This document shows positions 43,499 through 50,548 of a DNA stretch of 64,000 bases, in pieces; the stretch's first letter is position 1; each line of letters begins with the position of its first letter. The stretch comes from Tabrizicola_A aquatica (GTDB lineage Bacteria; Pseudomonadota; Alphaproteobacteria; Rhodobacterales; Rhodobacteraceae). The stretch lies in assembly GCA_965194375.1 (NCBI GenBank), contig CBDAEL010000002.1; one strand, given 5' to 3'. The position numbers were made by a program, and so were the translations under genes. Under the pieces are notes generated by a model. It did no database searches and had not been told where the DNA came from. It saw only the letters and a list, made by a program, of their open reading frames with translations.

Positions 43499-44143
43499 TC
43501 AGGCCCCCGCGCAGGGCTGCGGCAAAAGCCATGTGCCGTCGTCATCGCGGCCCATGAAATCGACGTAGACCGCCAGCACCTCGCCCCCTGCGCCGTTCAG
43601 CGTGGCCACTGGATAGCCGCCATCACCCCAGCCGGTGGAAACCATGGGAAAGGCTGCGCCCGAAGGCAGGGGCGCCATCTGGGCGACAACGGCGGTCTGG
43701 CCGATCAGGGCATCGAACCAGTCATTGTAGAGATCTTTTTCAGGACCAAGCGCCTTGGCGTCTTGGTTCAGGGCGGTCAGGCTTGGCTTGTCGAAAAAGC
43801 CCGCAAGCCCAGTGTCGATGCCGACGGTGGCCACATCCTTGCCGCAGACCACGGGGCCAGAGCCAAAGACGATAAGCGCCTTCGAGACCCGCCCATCCTG
43901 CGCCGGATCAAGGGCCACGACCAGACGGGCAGGGCCTGCGGGCACGGGGATGGCGACGTAATCTTCAAACCGCGCGGCGGTCAGCGCGTCGGCGACCACC
44001 ATCCCGCCGGGCGCCACGGTCAGACTGGCAATGCTTTGAAATTCAAGCGGAAAGGTGGTGTTTTCCTGAACCCAGCCCAAGGCGCCCTCGGCCCCTACCG
44101 GGCTGGCCCAAAGCCAGATCAGGGGCCAAAGCCGCGCGGTCAA
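43499..44143 (-). CDS. DUF4241-like secreted protein
   Basis: A 214-residue protein with a short signal peptide (cleavage near SPVGA-EG). It contains SLTVAPGGMVVADALTAARFEDYVAIPVPAGPARLVVAL and the FPMVSTGWGDGGYPVATLNGAGGEVLAVYVDF block, which I associate with the DUF4241 family. Its ATG overlaps the DUF2927 stop by 4 bases, so it is translated together with that lipoprotein. The function is unknown; the context suggests an envelope role with the TelA set. Confidence 0.7.
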   Translation of the reverse strand: MTARLWPLIWLWASPVGAEGALGWVQENTTFPLEFQSIASLTVAPGGMVVADALTAARFEDYVAIPVPAGPARLVVALDPAQDGRVSKALIVFGSGPVVCGKDVATVGIDTGLAGFFDKPSLTALNQDAKALGPEKDLYNDWFDALIGQTAVVAQMAPLPSGAAFPMVSTGWGDGGYPVATLNGAGGEVLAVYVDFMGRDDDGTWLLPQPCAGA

Positions 44144-45105
44144 CTGTCCCCGCCCACGAGTTGCGCGGTCAACTCGCGCAGGATCGGGCGTACCTCTTCT
44201 TCGGTCATGCCGGGTTTAAGGGCAGGGTTGTAAAGCAGGCGCAGCATGTCCTCGTCCATGCCGGTCAGAAGCGCGAATTCCTCGTCATCGTTAAAAATCG
44301 ACGGGCGCGCGCGCGGGCTGTCATTCGGCAGGCCCAGACCTTGGGCGATCTCCTCATGCAGGCAGGACAGGCGCAGAAGGTCGGGATGTTCGGCCCGCAC
44401 CACCGCGAAGGCGCGGCTGTAGACGCCGCTTTGGCCGCGCGATTGCGCCAGAACGGCGCAATAGGTCGAACGTGGCATCTGGGTAATTCCGGCCACATCC
44501 CGCGCCCCAAGGCCGGGGAGTGCCGCCTGCAGCGCCGGACCGAGCGCCCGGCGTTCGCTTTCCGAGACGATGTACAGGTGGAAATTCGGATTGGTCGCAT
44601 CCAAACGGATCGGATGACCAGTCACCTGCGCCAGCCGTGCCAGATAGGACGAAACGCGCGCGGTGTCGGTGGCGCGTTTGTCGGCGCTGACCGAGGGGCC
44701 GAACGTCAACCCAACCCGCACTGGCCCTTCCCAGCGCCGCAGCATCGACGCTTGACCGCTGAGGGTGCGCCCGCCGGTGCCCGAGACATATTCGTCGTAA
44801 AGCGCGATCTGGATAAAGGTCTCGGCCAGCATCCGGTCGGTGTAGGGGGTGTCGGGACCGCCGCCATCGGTGCGCATCAGGCCATTTGACAACAGCGCCT
44901 GCTGCACCTGCGCGTAATAGGCGCGGGCGGCCGCACTTTCGGGGGGCTCAGGGGTCTGCCCGACTTGCGTCAGATCCGATGCAGGCAGCGGGGCCGACAT
45001 CTGGCCCGAGGGGCCGCCGGGGGCGGCACAGCCGGCCAAAAGGGCGGCGGCCAAGGCGACTGCCCCGGCGCGACCTCCCCCCCACGTTGCCCCCCGCTGC
45101 GCCAT
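44140..45105 (-). CDS. DUF2927 lipoprotein
   Basis: A 321-residue lipoprotein. The lipobox LLAGC puts the lipid Cys at about residue 26. The rest matches DUF2927: ETFIQIALYDEYVSG, WEGPVRVGLTFGPSV, NPNFHLYIVSESERRALGP and the C-terminal LRLSCLHEEIAQGLGLPND, where the HEE (helix) motif resembles a zinc-peptidase active site. Proteolytic activity is therefore possible but unproven. ATG 45105 is set by the lipobox distance. It lies 4 bases after telA and is coupled to the DUF4241-like gene. Confidence 0.83.
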   Translation of the reverse strand: MAQRGATWGGGRAGAVALAAALLAGCAAPGGPSGQMSAPLPASDLTQVGQTPEPPESAAARAYYAQVQQALLSNGLMRTDGGGPDTPYTDRMLAETFIQIALYDEYVSGTGGRTLSGQASMLRRWEGPVRVGLTFGPSVSADKRATDTARVSSYLARLAQVTGHPIRLDATNPNFHLYIVSESERRALGPALQAALPGLGARDVAGITQMPRSTYCAVLAQSRGQSGVYSRAFAVVRAEHPDLLRLSCLHEEIAQGLGLPNDSPRARPSIFNDDEEFALLTGMDEDMLRLLYNPALKPGMTEEEVRPILRELTAQLVGGDS

Positions 45106-45109
45106 CCCG

Positions 45110-46294
45110 TCAGACCGCTCCGCCGATGGTGGCCCCGGTGCCGGTGCCGCGCGCCCGCGCCGCCGACAGGGTGTCGCGCAGATCATGCTCCATCTTCACC
45201 AGTTCAACCTCAGCCGCCGCCCGGCGCGCCTTGCCTTCATCGGCAATCGACAGGCTTTCTTCGATCGTGGCGATCAGCGAGGCATTGGCCTTCTTCACCG
45301 CCTCAATGTCAAAAACCCCACGCTCCATCTCGGTGCGCACGATGCGGTTGGTCTCGCGCAGGTTCTCCGCGTTCGAGGTCAGAAGGTCATTGGTCAAGTC
45401 ATTCGCCTCGCGGATTGCGACTGCCGCCTCTTTGCTGCGCTGAATCGTGACGGCCTGCGCCAGCTGAGTTTCCCACAAGGGAACGGTGTTGACGAGGGTA
45501 GAGTTGATCTTTGTGATCAGACTTTTGTCGTTTTCTTGCACAAGGCGAATGGAGGGCAGCGATTGCATGGTCACCTGCCGCGTCAGCCGCAGATCATGCA
45601 CCCGGCGGTCCAGATCATCGCGCGCGGCGCGCAGGTCGCGCAATTCCTGCGCCACCTTCACCTGATCGGCCTCGGGCGCGGCGGCAACGGCAGCCTCTTT
45701 GGCGGGGATGTCCTTGGCGTCCACCTCGGCCAACTTGGCCTCTCCGGCGGCGATGTAAAGCGCCAGCTCGTCATAGAAGGTCAGGGTTTTTTCATAAAGG
45801 ATATCAAGGGACTTCACATCTTTGAGCAGCGTATGCTCATGTGTCAAAAGGCTGTCGGTGATCTTGTCGATCTGGCCCTGCACCTCTTCGAAACGGGCGA
45901 TGAATTTGGCAAAGGGGGCCGCGCGACCCATCAGCCGCTCCCACCATTTTGCCTTGCGCCGCACGTCAAGCTCGGAGACGGAAAAGCCGCGCAGGGTGGT
46001 GACGATGTCGCGCAGACTGTCCCCGGCCGGGCCCACGTCCTTGTTTTTCACGCCCGACAGCATTTCCTGGCTGATGACCTGCAATTCCGATTGCGCGGCG
46101 GACCCAAAGCCGATGATCGACTGGGTGTTCGTCAGGTCCAATTCGGCCATGCGGGTGCGGATGGCAGCGGCCTGATCGGCCTTGGCCTCGGACAGGGGCA
46201 CAATGGCGGTGCCGGGTTCGGGAAGGATCACGGCGGTGACCTTTTCAACCTCGGCAAGGGTGGCAGCGGCGGCAGATTGGATGGATTGGGTCAT
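45110..46294 (-). CDS. TelA/KlaA-family toxic-anion-resistance protein
   Basis: A 394-residue, almost entirely helical protein. It carries TelA family blocks IRTRMAELDLTNTQSIIGFGSAAQSELQVISQEML and WETQLAQAVTIQRSKEAAVAIREANDLTNDLL, and long coiled coils. TelA proteins are linked to tellurite, nisin and other envelope stresses, probably as cytoplasmic scaffolds. ATG 46294 (MTQSIQ) is preferred over TTG 46309. The XpaC gene upstream is its usual partner in Bacillus (xpaC-yaaN) and in alphaproteobacteria. Confidence 0.88.
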   Translation of the reverse strand: MTQSIQSAAAATLAEVEKVTAVILPEPGTAIVPLSEAKADQAAAIRTRMAELDLTNTQSIIGFGSAAQSELQVISQEMLSGVKNKDVGPAGDSLRDIVTTLRGFSVSELDVRRKAKWWERLMGRAAPFAKFIARFEEVQGQIDKITDSLLTHEHTLLKDVKSLDILYEKTLTFYDELALYIAAGEAKLAEVDAKDIPAKEAAVAAAPEADQVKVAQELRDLRAARDDLDRRVHDLRLTRQVTMQSLPSIRLVQENDKSLITKINSTLVNTVPLWETQLAQAVTIQRSKEAAVAIREANDLTNDLLTSNAENLRETNRIVRTEMERGVFDIEAVKKANASLIATIEESLSIADEGKARRAAAEVELVKMEHDLRDTLSAARARGTGTGATIGGAV

Positions 46295-46330
46295 GGCAGT
46301 CTCACTCAATAAAGGGGGGGTGCGAAAGGG

Positions 46331-47212
46331 TCAGGTTTCATATCTCAGCCGGTCGCGCAGGACCGAGATTTCGACATCAAGATCGGTGTGGCCACCGGCC
46401 AAAAGCGCGGTGGTGCGGCTGGCAAAGGTGGTTTCCAGATCATCCAGCAGCGCCTCATAGTCAGCGCGGGCCTGCGTGCTGCGGTTTTGGACGTAAAGAT
46501 CGACGAATTTCACCGTCGCATCGCGCGCGCCCAGAAGATAGACCGACAGGAACTTGCGCGCCGCCGTCAGATCGCCGGGGTCGGCTTCAACGCTGCGAAA
46601 GAGCTGCCGCGCGGTGTCGGCAAAGCGGGTGACGCGGGTCTCCAACGGGCGATCGCCCGCGCGCAGGATGGCGTCTTTCATGGCGGTCAGATGGGCCTCG
46701 GCCTCGTGCACGGCGCGGGCGACGCGGTCGGTCTGAAAGCTGTCGATCCCGGTCGCACCCTTGTCGCGCATCGGGTCAAGGCCAAAGGCGATGAGGTGCA
46801 ACCCAAGCCCGGCAAGGGCAAAGAGGGCGGGGTTCACGAACGTCATCGCAGCCCCCGCCTGCTGCTGGGCCAGACCGCCAAGGAAGAGGGCCCCCCCGGT
46901 CAGGACCGCGCCCAGCGCCTTGCGGGGCAGGGCGGGGCGGCGGGCAACCTTGCGGGCGGCGAAGGCCTCGGCGGCGCGGAGGCCTTCGCGGGTGGTCCAT
47001 GCGGCGGCCAAAAGGACGCCGCCTGCGGCCAAGGACAGCACCAGTTGGCGCGGATCACCCCAGAAGGCGGGGATGAGAAAGGCGAGGGCCGCCAACCCCA
47101 ACATCCCCGCGCGGCGCTGGTCGCGTGAGGCTGAGGGCGCGGGGGCGGGCCGGGTTTTGGAGGGGCTGTCTTGCGGGGTGGGGCTGAACTTTCCGCCGAA
47201 ACGCTGGGCCAT
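46331..47212 (-). CDS. XpaC-family membrane protein
   Basis: A 293-residue protein of the XpaC (5-bromo-4-chloroindolyl phosphate hydrolysis) family. Two to four membrane helices lie in about 37-140 (LGLAALAFLIPAFWG, LVLSLAAGGVLLAAAW, LGAVLTGGALFLGGL, NPALFALAGLGLHLIAFGL), followed by a cytoplasmic helical domain with AVHEAEAHLTAMKDAI and FLSVYLLGARDATVKFVDLY. It normally works with TelA. ATG 47212 overlaps the stop of a 27-residue upstream frame (TGATG), so translation is coupled. Confidence 0.84.
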   Translation of the reverse strand: MAQRFGGKFSPTPQDSPSKTRPAPAPSASRDQRRAGMLGLAALAFLIPAFWGDPRQLVLSLAAGGVLLAAAWTTREGLRAAEAFAARKVARRPALPRKALGAVLTGGALFLGGLAQQQAGAAMTFVNPALFALAGLGLHLIAFGLDPMRDKGATGIDSFQTDRVARAVHEAEAHLTAMKDAILRAGDRPLETRVTRFADTARQLFRSVEADPGDLTAARKFLSVYLLGARDATVKFVDLYVQNRSTQARADYEALLDDLETTFASRTTALLAGGHTDLDVEISVLRDRLRYET

Positions 47213-47295
47213 CACACGCCCCCGCCAAAGGCCACATAGGCGATGAGGGCCAGCAGAAGATAGAAAAACAGGGATCGGTGCGCGGTTGGCGACAT
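47212..47295 (-). CDS. 27-residue single-helix membrane peptide (leader of xpaC)
   Basis: A short frame read on the minus strand from ATG 47295 gives a polar start (MSPTAHRS) and a hydrophobic helix (LFFYLLLALIAYVAFGGGV). An AAAGGG-like ribosome site precedes it, and the TGA overlaps the xpaC ATG. Such coupling and the clean membrane helix suggest a real small membrane protein or leader peptide rather than chance. It lacks a recognised family. Confidence 0.5.
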   Translation of the reverse strand: MSPTAHRSLFFYLLLALIAYVAFGGGV

Positions 47296-47318
47296 CTGAA
47301 AAGCCCTTTGAAATCGAT

Positions 47319-47348
47319 GCTGCGCCACATAATGGAGGCTGCGCCACA
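47319..47348 (-). promoter_or_regulatory. direct repeat upstream of the xpaC-telA operon
   Basis: GCTGCGCCACA occurs at 47319-47329 and 47338-47348, 19 bases apart (about two helical turns), each followed by ATGG after 0-2 bases. It lies 24 bases upstream of the small leader peptide, in the 181-base gap to the RluB-like gene, and is a candidate operator. Confidence 0.4.
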
Positions 47349-47476
47349 ATGGTAAAACACGCCGCTTTCGGCCAATACGCCGGGCGGTCGGGCGGAACTA
47401 TAGGCAAAGCTCCGCCATGGTGCCAGTCTCCCAAGCGGGAAATCGCCGGGTTTCTTCCCCCCTGACGGGGCCGCCC

Positions 47477-48832
47477 TTAGCCCTTGCGCGGGCGGCTTGG
47501 CGGCTTTGGCCCGCGCGGTCCGGCGATTTTGGGCGCGCTGGGTTTGGCGGTGGCGGGTTTGGGGGCCGCAAGTTTTGCGCTGGCCGGCTTGGAGCTGGCC
47601 GCCTTTGGCCCGCGATTGCGGTCTGGGCCGCGCTCAGCCTCGCGATCTGATCTTTCAGCCCGCGCAAAGGGCTTGGCCGGACGATCCGAGGCCGCGTCAT
47701 CCCGGCGCGGGCGCGGGGCGGTGGATTTGGCACCGGGTTTGGCCGTGTTGAAGCTGCGCGGCGCGCGATCAGGGGCGGCACCTGCCTCGCGGCGCGGGGC
47801 GGCCCCGCTGCGCGGTTTGCCTGAAAGCGCCGCACCACGCGGGCTGCGGGTTGTGCGGTCGTCATCGTCCAACGAGGTGGCGCGTGAGGTGGTGGTGACG
47901 CGCCGCGCCGGGGGTTTCGGCGCTTCGGTCATGGTCTTGCCTTCACCCGCCGCATCATCCCAAGCGCGGGCCAAGGCGCGCACGCCGTCGCCGGGACGGC
48001 TGCGCCGTGCGGCGGTGGCGGCTGCGTTGCGCGCCTTGCGGGCAATCGGATCGGGCGCGTCCTGCCCGCCGCCTTCGCCCAACTGCTCGCGCAGCACCTT
48101 GGTGCGCACCTCTTCCACCTCGCCCGGCTTCAACTCACCCAGACGGAAGGGGCCATAGCTGACGCGGATCAGCCGGTTCACCGTCAGATTGATCGCCGAC
48201 ATCGCGCGGCGGATTTCGCGGTTCTTGCCCTCGCGCAGGCCGACCGTCAGCCAAGCATTGGCCCCTTGGTGCCGGTCCAGCACCACAGCCATCGGCTGGA
48301 ACCGCTCACCTTCCACCGTGATGCCTTGGCGCAGGGGTTCAAGATCGGGATCGGTCGGGTTGCCGTTGACCCGCACGCGGTATTTCCGCAGCCAGCCCGT
48401 TGAGGGCAGTTCCAGCCGCCGCTTCAACTCACCATCATTGGTGAGCAGCAAAAGGCCCTCGGAATTCAAATCCAGCCGCCCCACCGACATGACGCGGGGC
48501 AGTTCCTCGGGCAGGTGATCAAACACCGTCTCGCGGCCCTTTTCGTCCGAGGCCGAGGTGACCAGCCCGTCGGGTTTGTAGTAAAGCCACAGCCGCGCCG
48601 GTTCGAGCCGGGGCAGTGGGTGGCCGGAAATGGTGATAAGATCAGCATCGGTGACATTCAGCGCCGGCGAGGTGATGATCTTGCCATTCACCGTGACTTC
48701 GCCCGCCTCGATCAGCCGCTCTGCCTCGCGCCGCGAGGCGACGCCCCGGCGTGACAAAACCTTGGCAATACGGTCGCCAGCGGGGGCAGTCCCCTGCGGG
48801 GTGGGCTTTTCTTTTCCGGCCATGACGTTCAT
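47477..48832 (-). CDS. RluB-type 23S rRNA pseudouridine synthase with long basic tail
   Basis: A 451-residue protein. S4 RNA-binding domain at about 20-65 (RIAKVLSRRGVASRREAERLI), pseudouridine synthase core with catalytic Asp121 in GRLDLNSEGLLLLTND, and REGKNREIRR. From about residue 255 the protein is a disordered, Arg/Lys/Ala/Pro-rich tail of nearly 200 residues that likely binds RNA without a fixed fold. Activity is expected on 23S rRNA (RluB/RsuA family); RluB versus RluE/F cannot be separated here. ATG 48832 or 48823 both fit. Confidence 0.85.
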   Translation of the reverse strand: MNVMAGKEKPTPQGTAPAGDRIAKVLSRRGVASRREAERLIEAGEVTVNGKIITSPALNVTDADLITISGHPLPRLEPARLWLYYKPDGLVTSASDEKGRETVFDHLPEELPRVMSVGRLDLNSEGLLLLTNDGELKRRLELPSTGWLRKYRVRVNGNPTDPDLEPLRQGITVEGERFQPMAVVLDRHQGANAWLTVGLREGKNREIRRAMSAINLTVNRLIRVSYGPFRLGELKPGEVEEVRTKVLREQLGEGGGQDAPDPIARKARNAAATAARRSRPGDGVRALARAWDDAAGEGKTMTEAPKPPARRVTTTSRATSLDDDDRTTRSPRGAALSGKPRSGAAPRREAGAAPDRAPRSFNTAKPGAKSTAPRPRRDDAASDRPAKPFARAERSDREAERGPDRNRGPKAASSKPASAKLAAPKPATAKPSAPKIAGPRGPKPPSRPRKG

Positions 48833-48880
48833 CCTTGGCGCGGGGTGGCCAGCCCCGGGGGTCTTCCACCCCCGGACCCC

Positions 48881-48908
48881 CGAGAGTATTTGAGCCAAGA
48901 TGAAAGAG
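48881..48908 (+). repeat. dispersed motif copy 1 (GAGTATTT-GCCAAGATGAA)
   Basis: Copy of an intergenic motif with core GAGTATTTGAGCCAAGATGA. Its ATG (48900) is the apparent tadA start codon. Other copies: 53554-53583 (minus), 61295-61325 (plus) and a degenerate one at 4273-4300. Confidence 0.7.
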
Positions 48909-49358
48909 CAACGCGGGTTTCGGTCCTTCATGGAGATCGCGCTGGATGAGGCGCGGGCGGCGGGCGCACGCGGTGAGGTTCCGGTGGGGGCCTGCGTGGT
49001 GATCGGTGGCGCTGTGGTCGCGCGGGCGGGCAACCGCACGCGTGAGCTTTGTGATCCGACCGCCCATGCCGAGGTGCTGGCGATCCGCGCCGCCTGTGCC
49101 GCCTTAGGCAGCGAGCGGCTTGGGGGGGCGGATCTTTATGTGACACTGGAGCCCTGTCCAATGTGCGCCGCCGCCATTTCGGCGGCTCGGGTGGGGCGGC
49201 TTTACTATGGCGCAGCCGATCCGAAATCGGGCGGGGTGGCCGTGGGCGCGCGGGTCTTTGCCCACCCGCAATGCCATCATGTGCCCGAGGTCTATGACGG
49301 GATCGGCGCGGTCGAGGCGGAGGCGCTGCTGAAATCCTTCTTCGCCGAACGGCGCTAA
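48900..49358 (+). CDS. tadA: tRNA-specific adenosine-34 deaminase
   Basis: A 152-residue zinc deaminase that converts adenosine 34 of tRNA-Arg to inosine. Zinc and catalytic residues are in HAE (His56, Glu58) and PCPMC (Cys86, Cys89). The ATG at 48900 falls within the dispersed intergenic motif; ATG 48930 (MEIALDEARA) is an alternative start. The N-terminal FRSFMEIALDEARAAGARGEVPVGA supports the longer form. Its TAA overlaps the stop of the convergent UPF0173 gene. Confidence 0.92.
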   Translation: MKEQRGFRSFMEIALDEARAAGARGEVPVGACVVIGGAVVARAGNRTRELCDPTAHAEVLAIRAACAALGSERLGGADLYVTLEPCPMCAAAISAARVGRLYYGAADPKSGGVAVGARVFAHPQCHHVPEVYDGIGAVEAEALLKSFFAERR

Positions 49359-50047
49359 AGCCGGATCGGATCCAGCACCTGCGGTTCAATCACCTGCACG
49401 CCGGGCAGGGCATCGGCCAGCTCCTTGGCCGATTGCTCCAGCGCCGGGAAGGTGCGGTAGTGACAGGGGATGATCGTCTTGAAATCAAAGTAGGTCTTGG
49501 CCGCATAGGCGGCGCGGGCCATGTCCATGGTGTAATGCCCGCCTGCCGCCAGAATCCCGATGTCAGGTTTGTGCAGATCGCCCATCCAGCCCATGTCGGC
49601 CATGATGTCGGTATCGCCCGAGACATAGATCACATGGCCTTCGCCCGCGATCATGAACCCCACCTCGGCGCCCGCATAGCGTGGGCCGTCCGGGGTAGAG
49701 ATTGACGAAGAATGGCTCGCGTTGACCATGGTCACCGCCGCCCCGCCCAAGCGGACCGTGCCGCCCTTGTTGAACCCGATGGTATCGATGCCATGCTGTG
49801 CGGCAAGCCAGCCTGTCAGGTCATAGATACCGACCACCGCGATGTTCAGCTCTTTCGCCAGCGCGGCGGCATCCGTCGCATGGTCGCTGTGGCCATGGGT
49901 CACCAGAATATGCGTGGCCCCGGCAATCGCCTCGGCCCGGCGCGCCTGAGGGAACATCGGGTTGCCGTTGAGCCAAGGGTCGATCAGCAGAACCGCCTTT
50001 TCGATCTCGATGCGAAAGCTGGAATGGCCAAGCCAAATGATCTGCAT
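49355..50047 (-). CDS. metal-dependent hydrolase, UPF0173 (metallo-beta-lactamase fold)
   Basis: A 230-residue MBL-fold protein. Metal motif THGHSDH (His51, His53, Asp55, His56), downstream GDTD (Asp) and GGHYTMD, then PCHYRTF His. It belongs to the UPF0173/UlaG-like group. The start ATG 50047 is MQIIWLGHSSF. No exact substrate is known for this group. Convergent with tadA with stop codons overlapping (CTAA). Confidence 0.9.
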   Translation of the reverse strand: MQIIWLGHSSFRIEIEKAVLLIDPWLNGNPMFPQARRAEAIAGATHILVTHGHSDHATDAAALAKELNIAVVGIYDLTGWLAAQHGIDTIGFNKGGTVRLGGAAVTMVNASHSSSISTPDGPRYAGAEVGFMIAGEGHVIYVSGDTDIMADMGWMGDLHKPDIGILAAGGHYTMDMARAAYAAKTYFDFKTIIPCHYRTFPALEQSAKELADALPGVQVIEPQVLDPIRL

Positions 50048-50085
50048 GATCGTCCCCCCAAAGGCTGTAGGCCCATCACACTCAT

Positions 50086-50262
50086 CTAGCGCAGTTCCAG
50101 CTTTCGCCAAAACTGAACCTGCGCGCGCCCATCAACCGGCTGCCCAATCTGACCCGGCACCAAGGCCTTGGCGACGGCACCCGCCAGGAAACCCCACCCA
50201 AAGCCTTGCAGCCAAAGAGGCGGGGGGCTAAACGGGGCGAAACACTCCAAGAGGTTCTCCAT
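50086..50262 (-). CDS. possible 58-residue membrane peptide divergent to gatC (weak)
   Basis: A minus-strand frame from ATG 50262 encodes 58 residues with a hydrophobic stretch (LWLQGFGWGFLAGAVAKALV) and a basic end. Its ATG overlaps the gatC ATG on the opposite strand. There is no clear ribosome site and the position over the gatC leader is awkward, so it could be chance. Confidence 0.25.
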   Translation of the reverse strand: MENLLECFAPFSPPPLWLQGFGWGFLAGAVAKALVPGQIGQPVDGRAQVQFWRKLELR

Positions 50263-50548
50263 GTCGATCGACATTGATACCGCCCGCAAGGTGGCCAAGC
50301 TGGCCCGGATCCGGGTGGAAGAGGCGGCTCTGCCGGATCTGGCCCGCGAATTGTCGGGGATTCTGGGGTTCATGGAGCAGTTGAACGAGGTCAACGTCGA
50401 CGGGATCGAGCCGATGACCTCGGTCACGCCGATGCGGCTGAAACGCCGGGCCGATGTGGTGACCGATGGCAATATTCAGGCGCAAGTCCTGAAGAACGCG
50501 CCCGATGCGCGTGAGGGATTCTTTGCTGTGCCGAAGGTGGTGGAATGA
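50261..50548 (+). CDS. gatC: glutamyl-tRNA(Gln) amidotransferase subunit C
   Basis: A 95-residue subunit of the GatCAB complex that converts Glu-tRNA(Gln) (and Asp-tRNA(Asn)) to the amide form. It has the family pattern VAKLARIRVEEAALPDLARELSGILGFMEQLNEVNVDGIEPM. Ribosome site AAGAGG lies ahead of ATG 50261. Its end overlaps gatA by 4 bases. gatB is not in the window. Confidence 0.95.
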   Translation: MSIDIDTARKVAKLARIRVEEAALPDLARELSGILGFMEQLNEVNVDGIEPMTSVTPMRLKRRADVVTDGNIQAQVLKNAPDAREGFFAVPKVVE

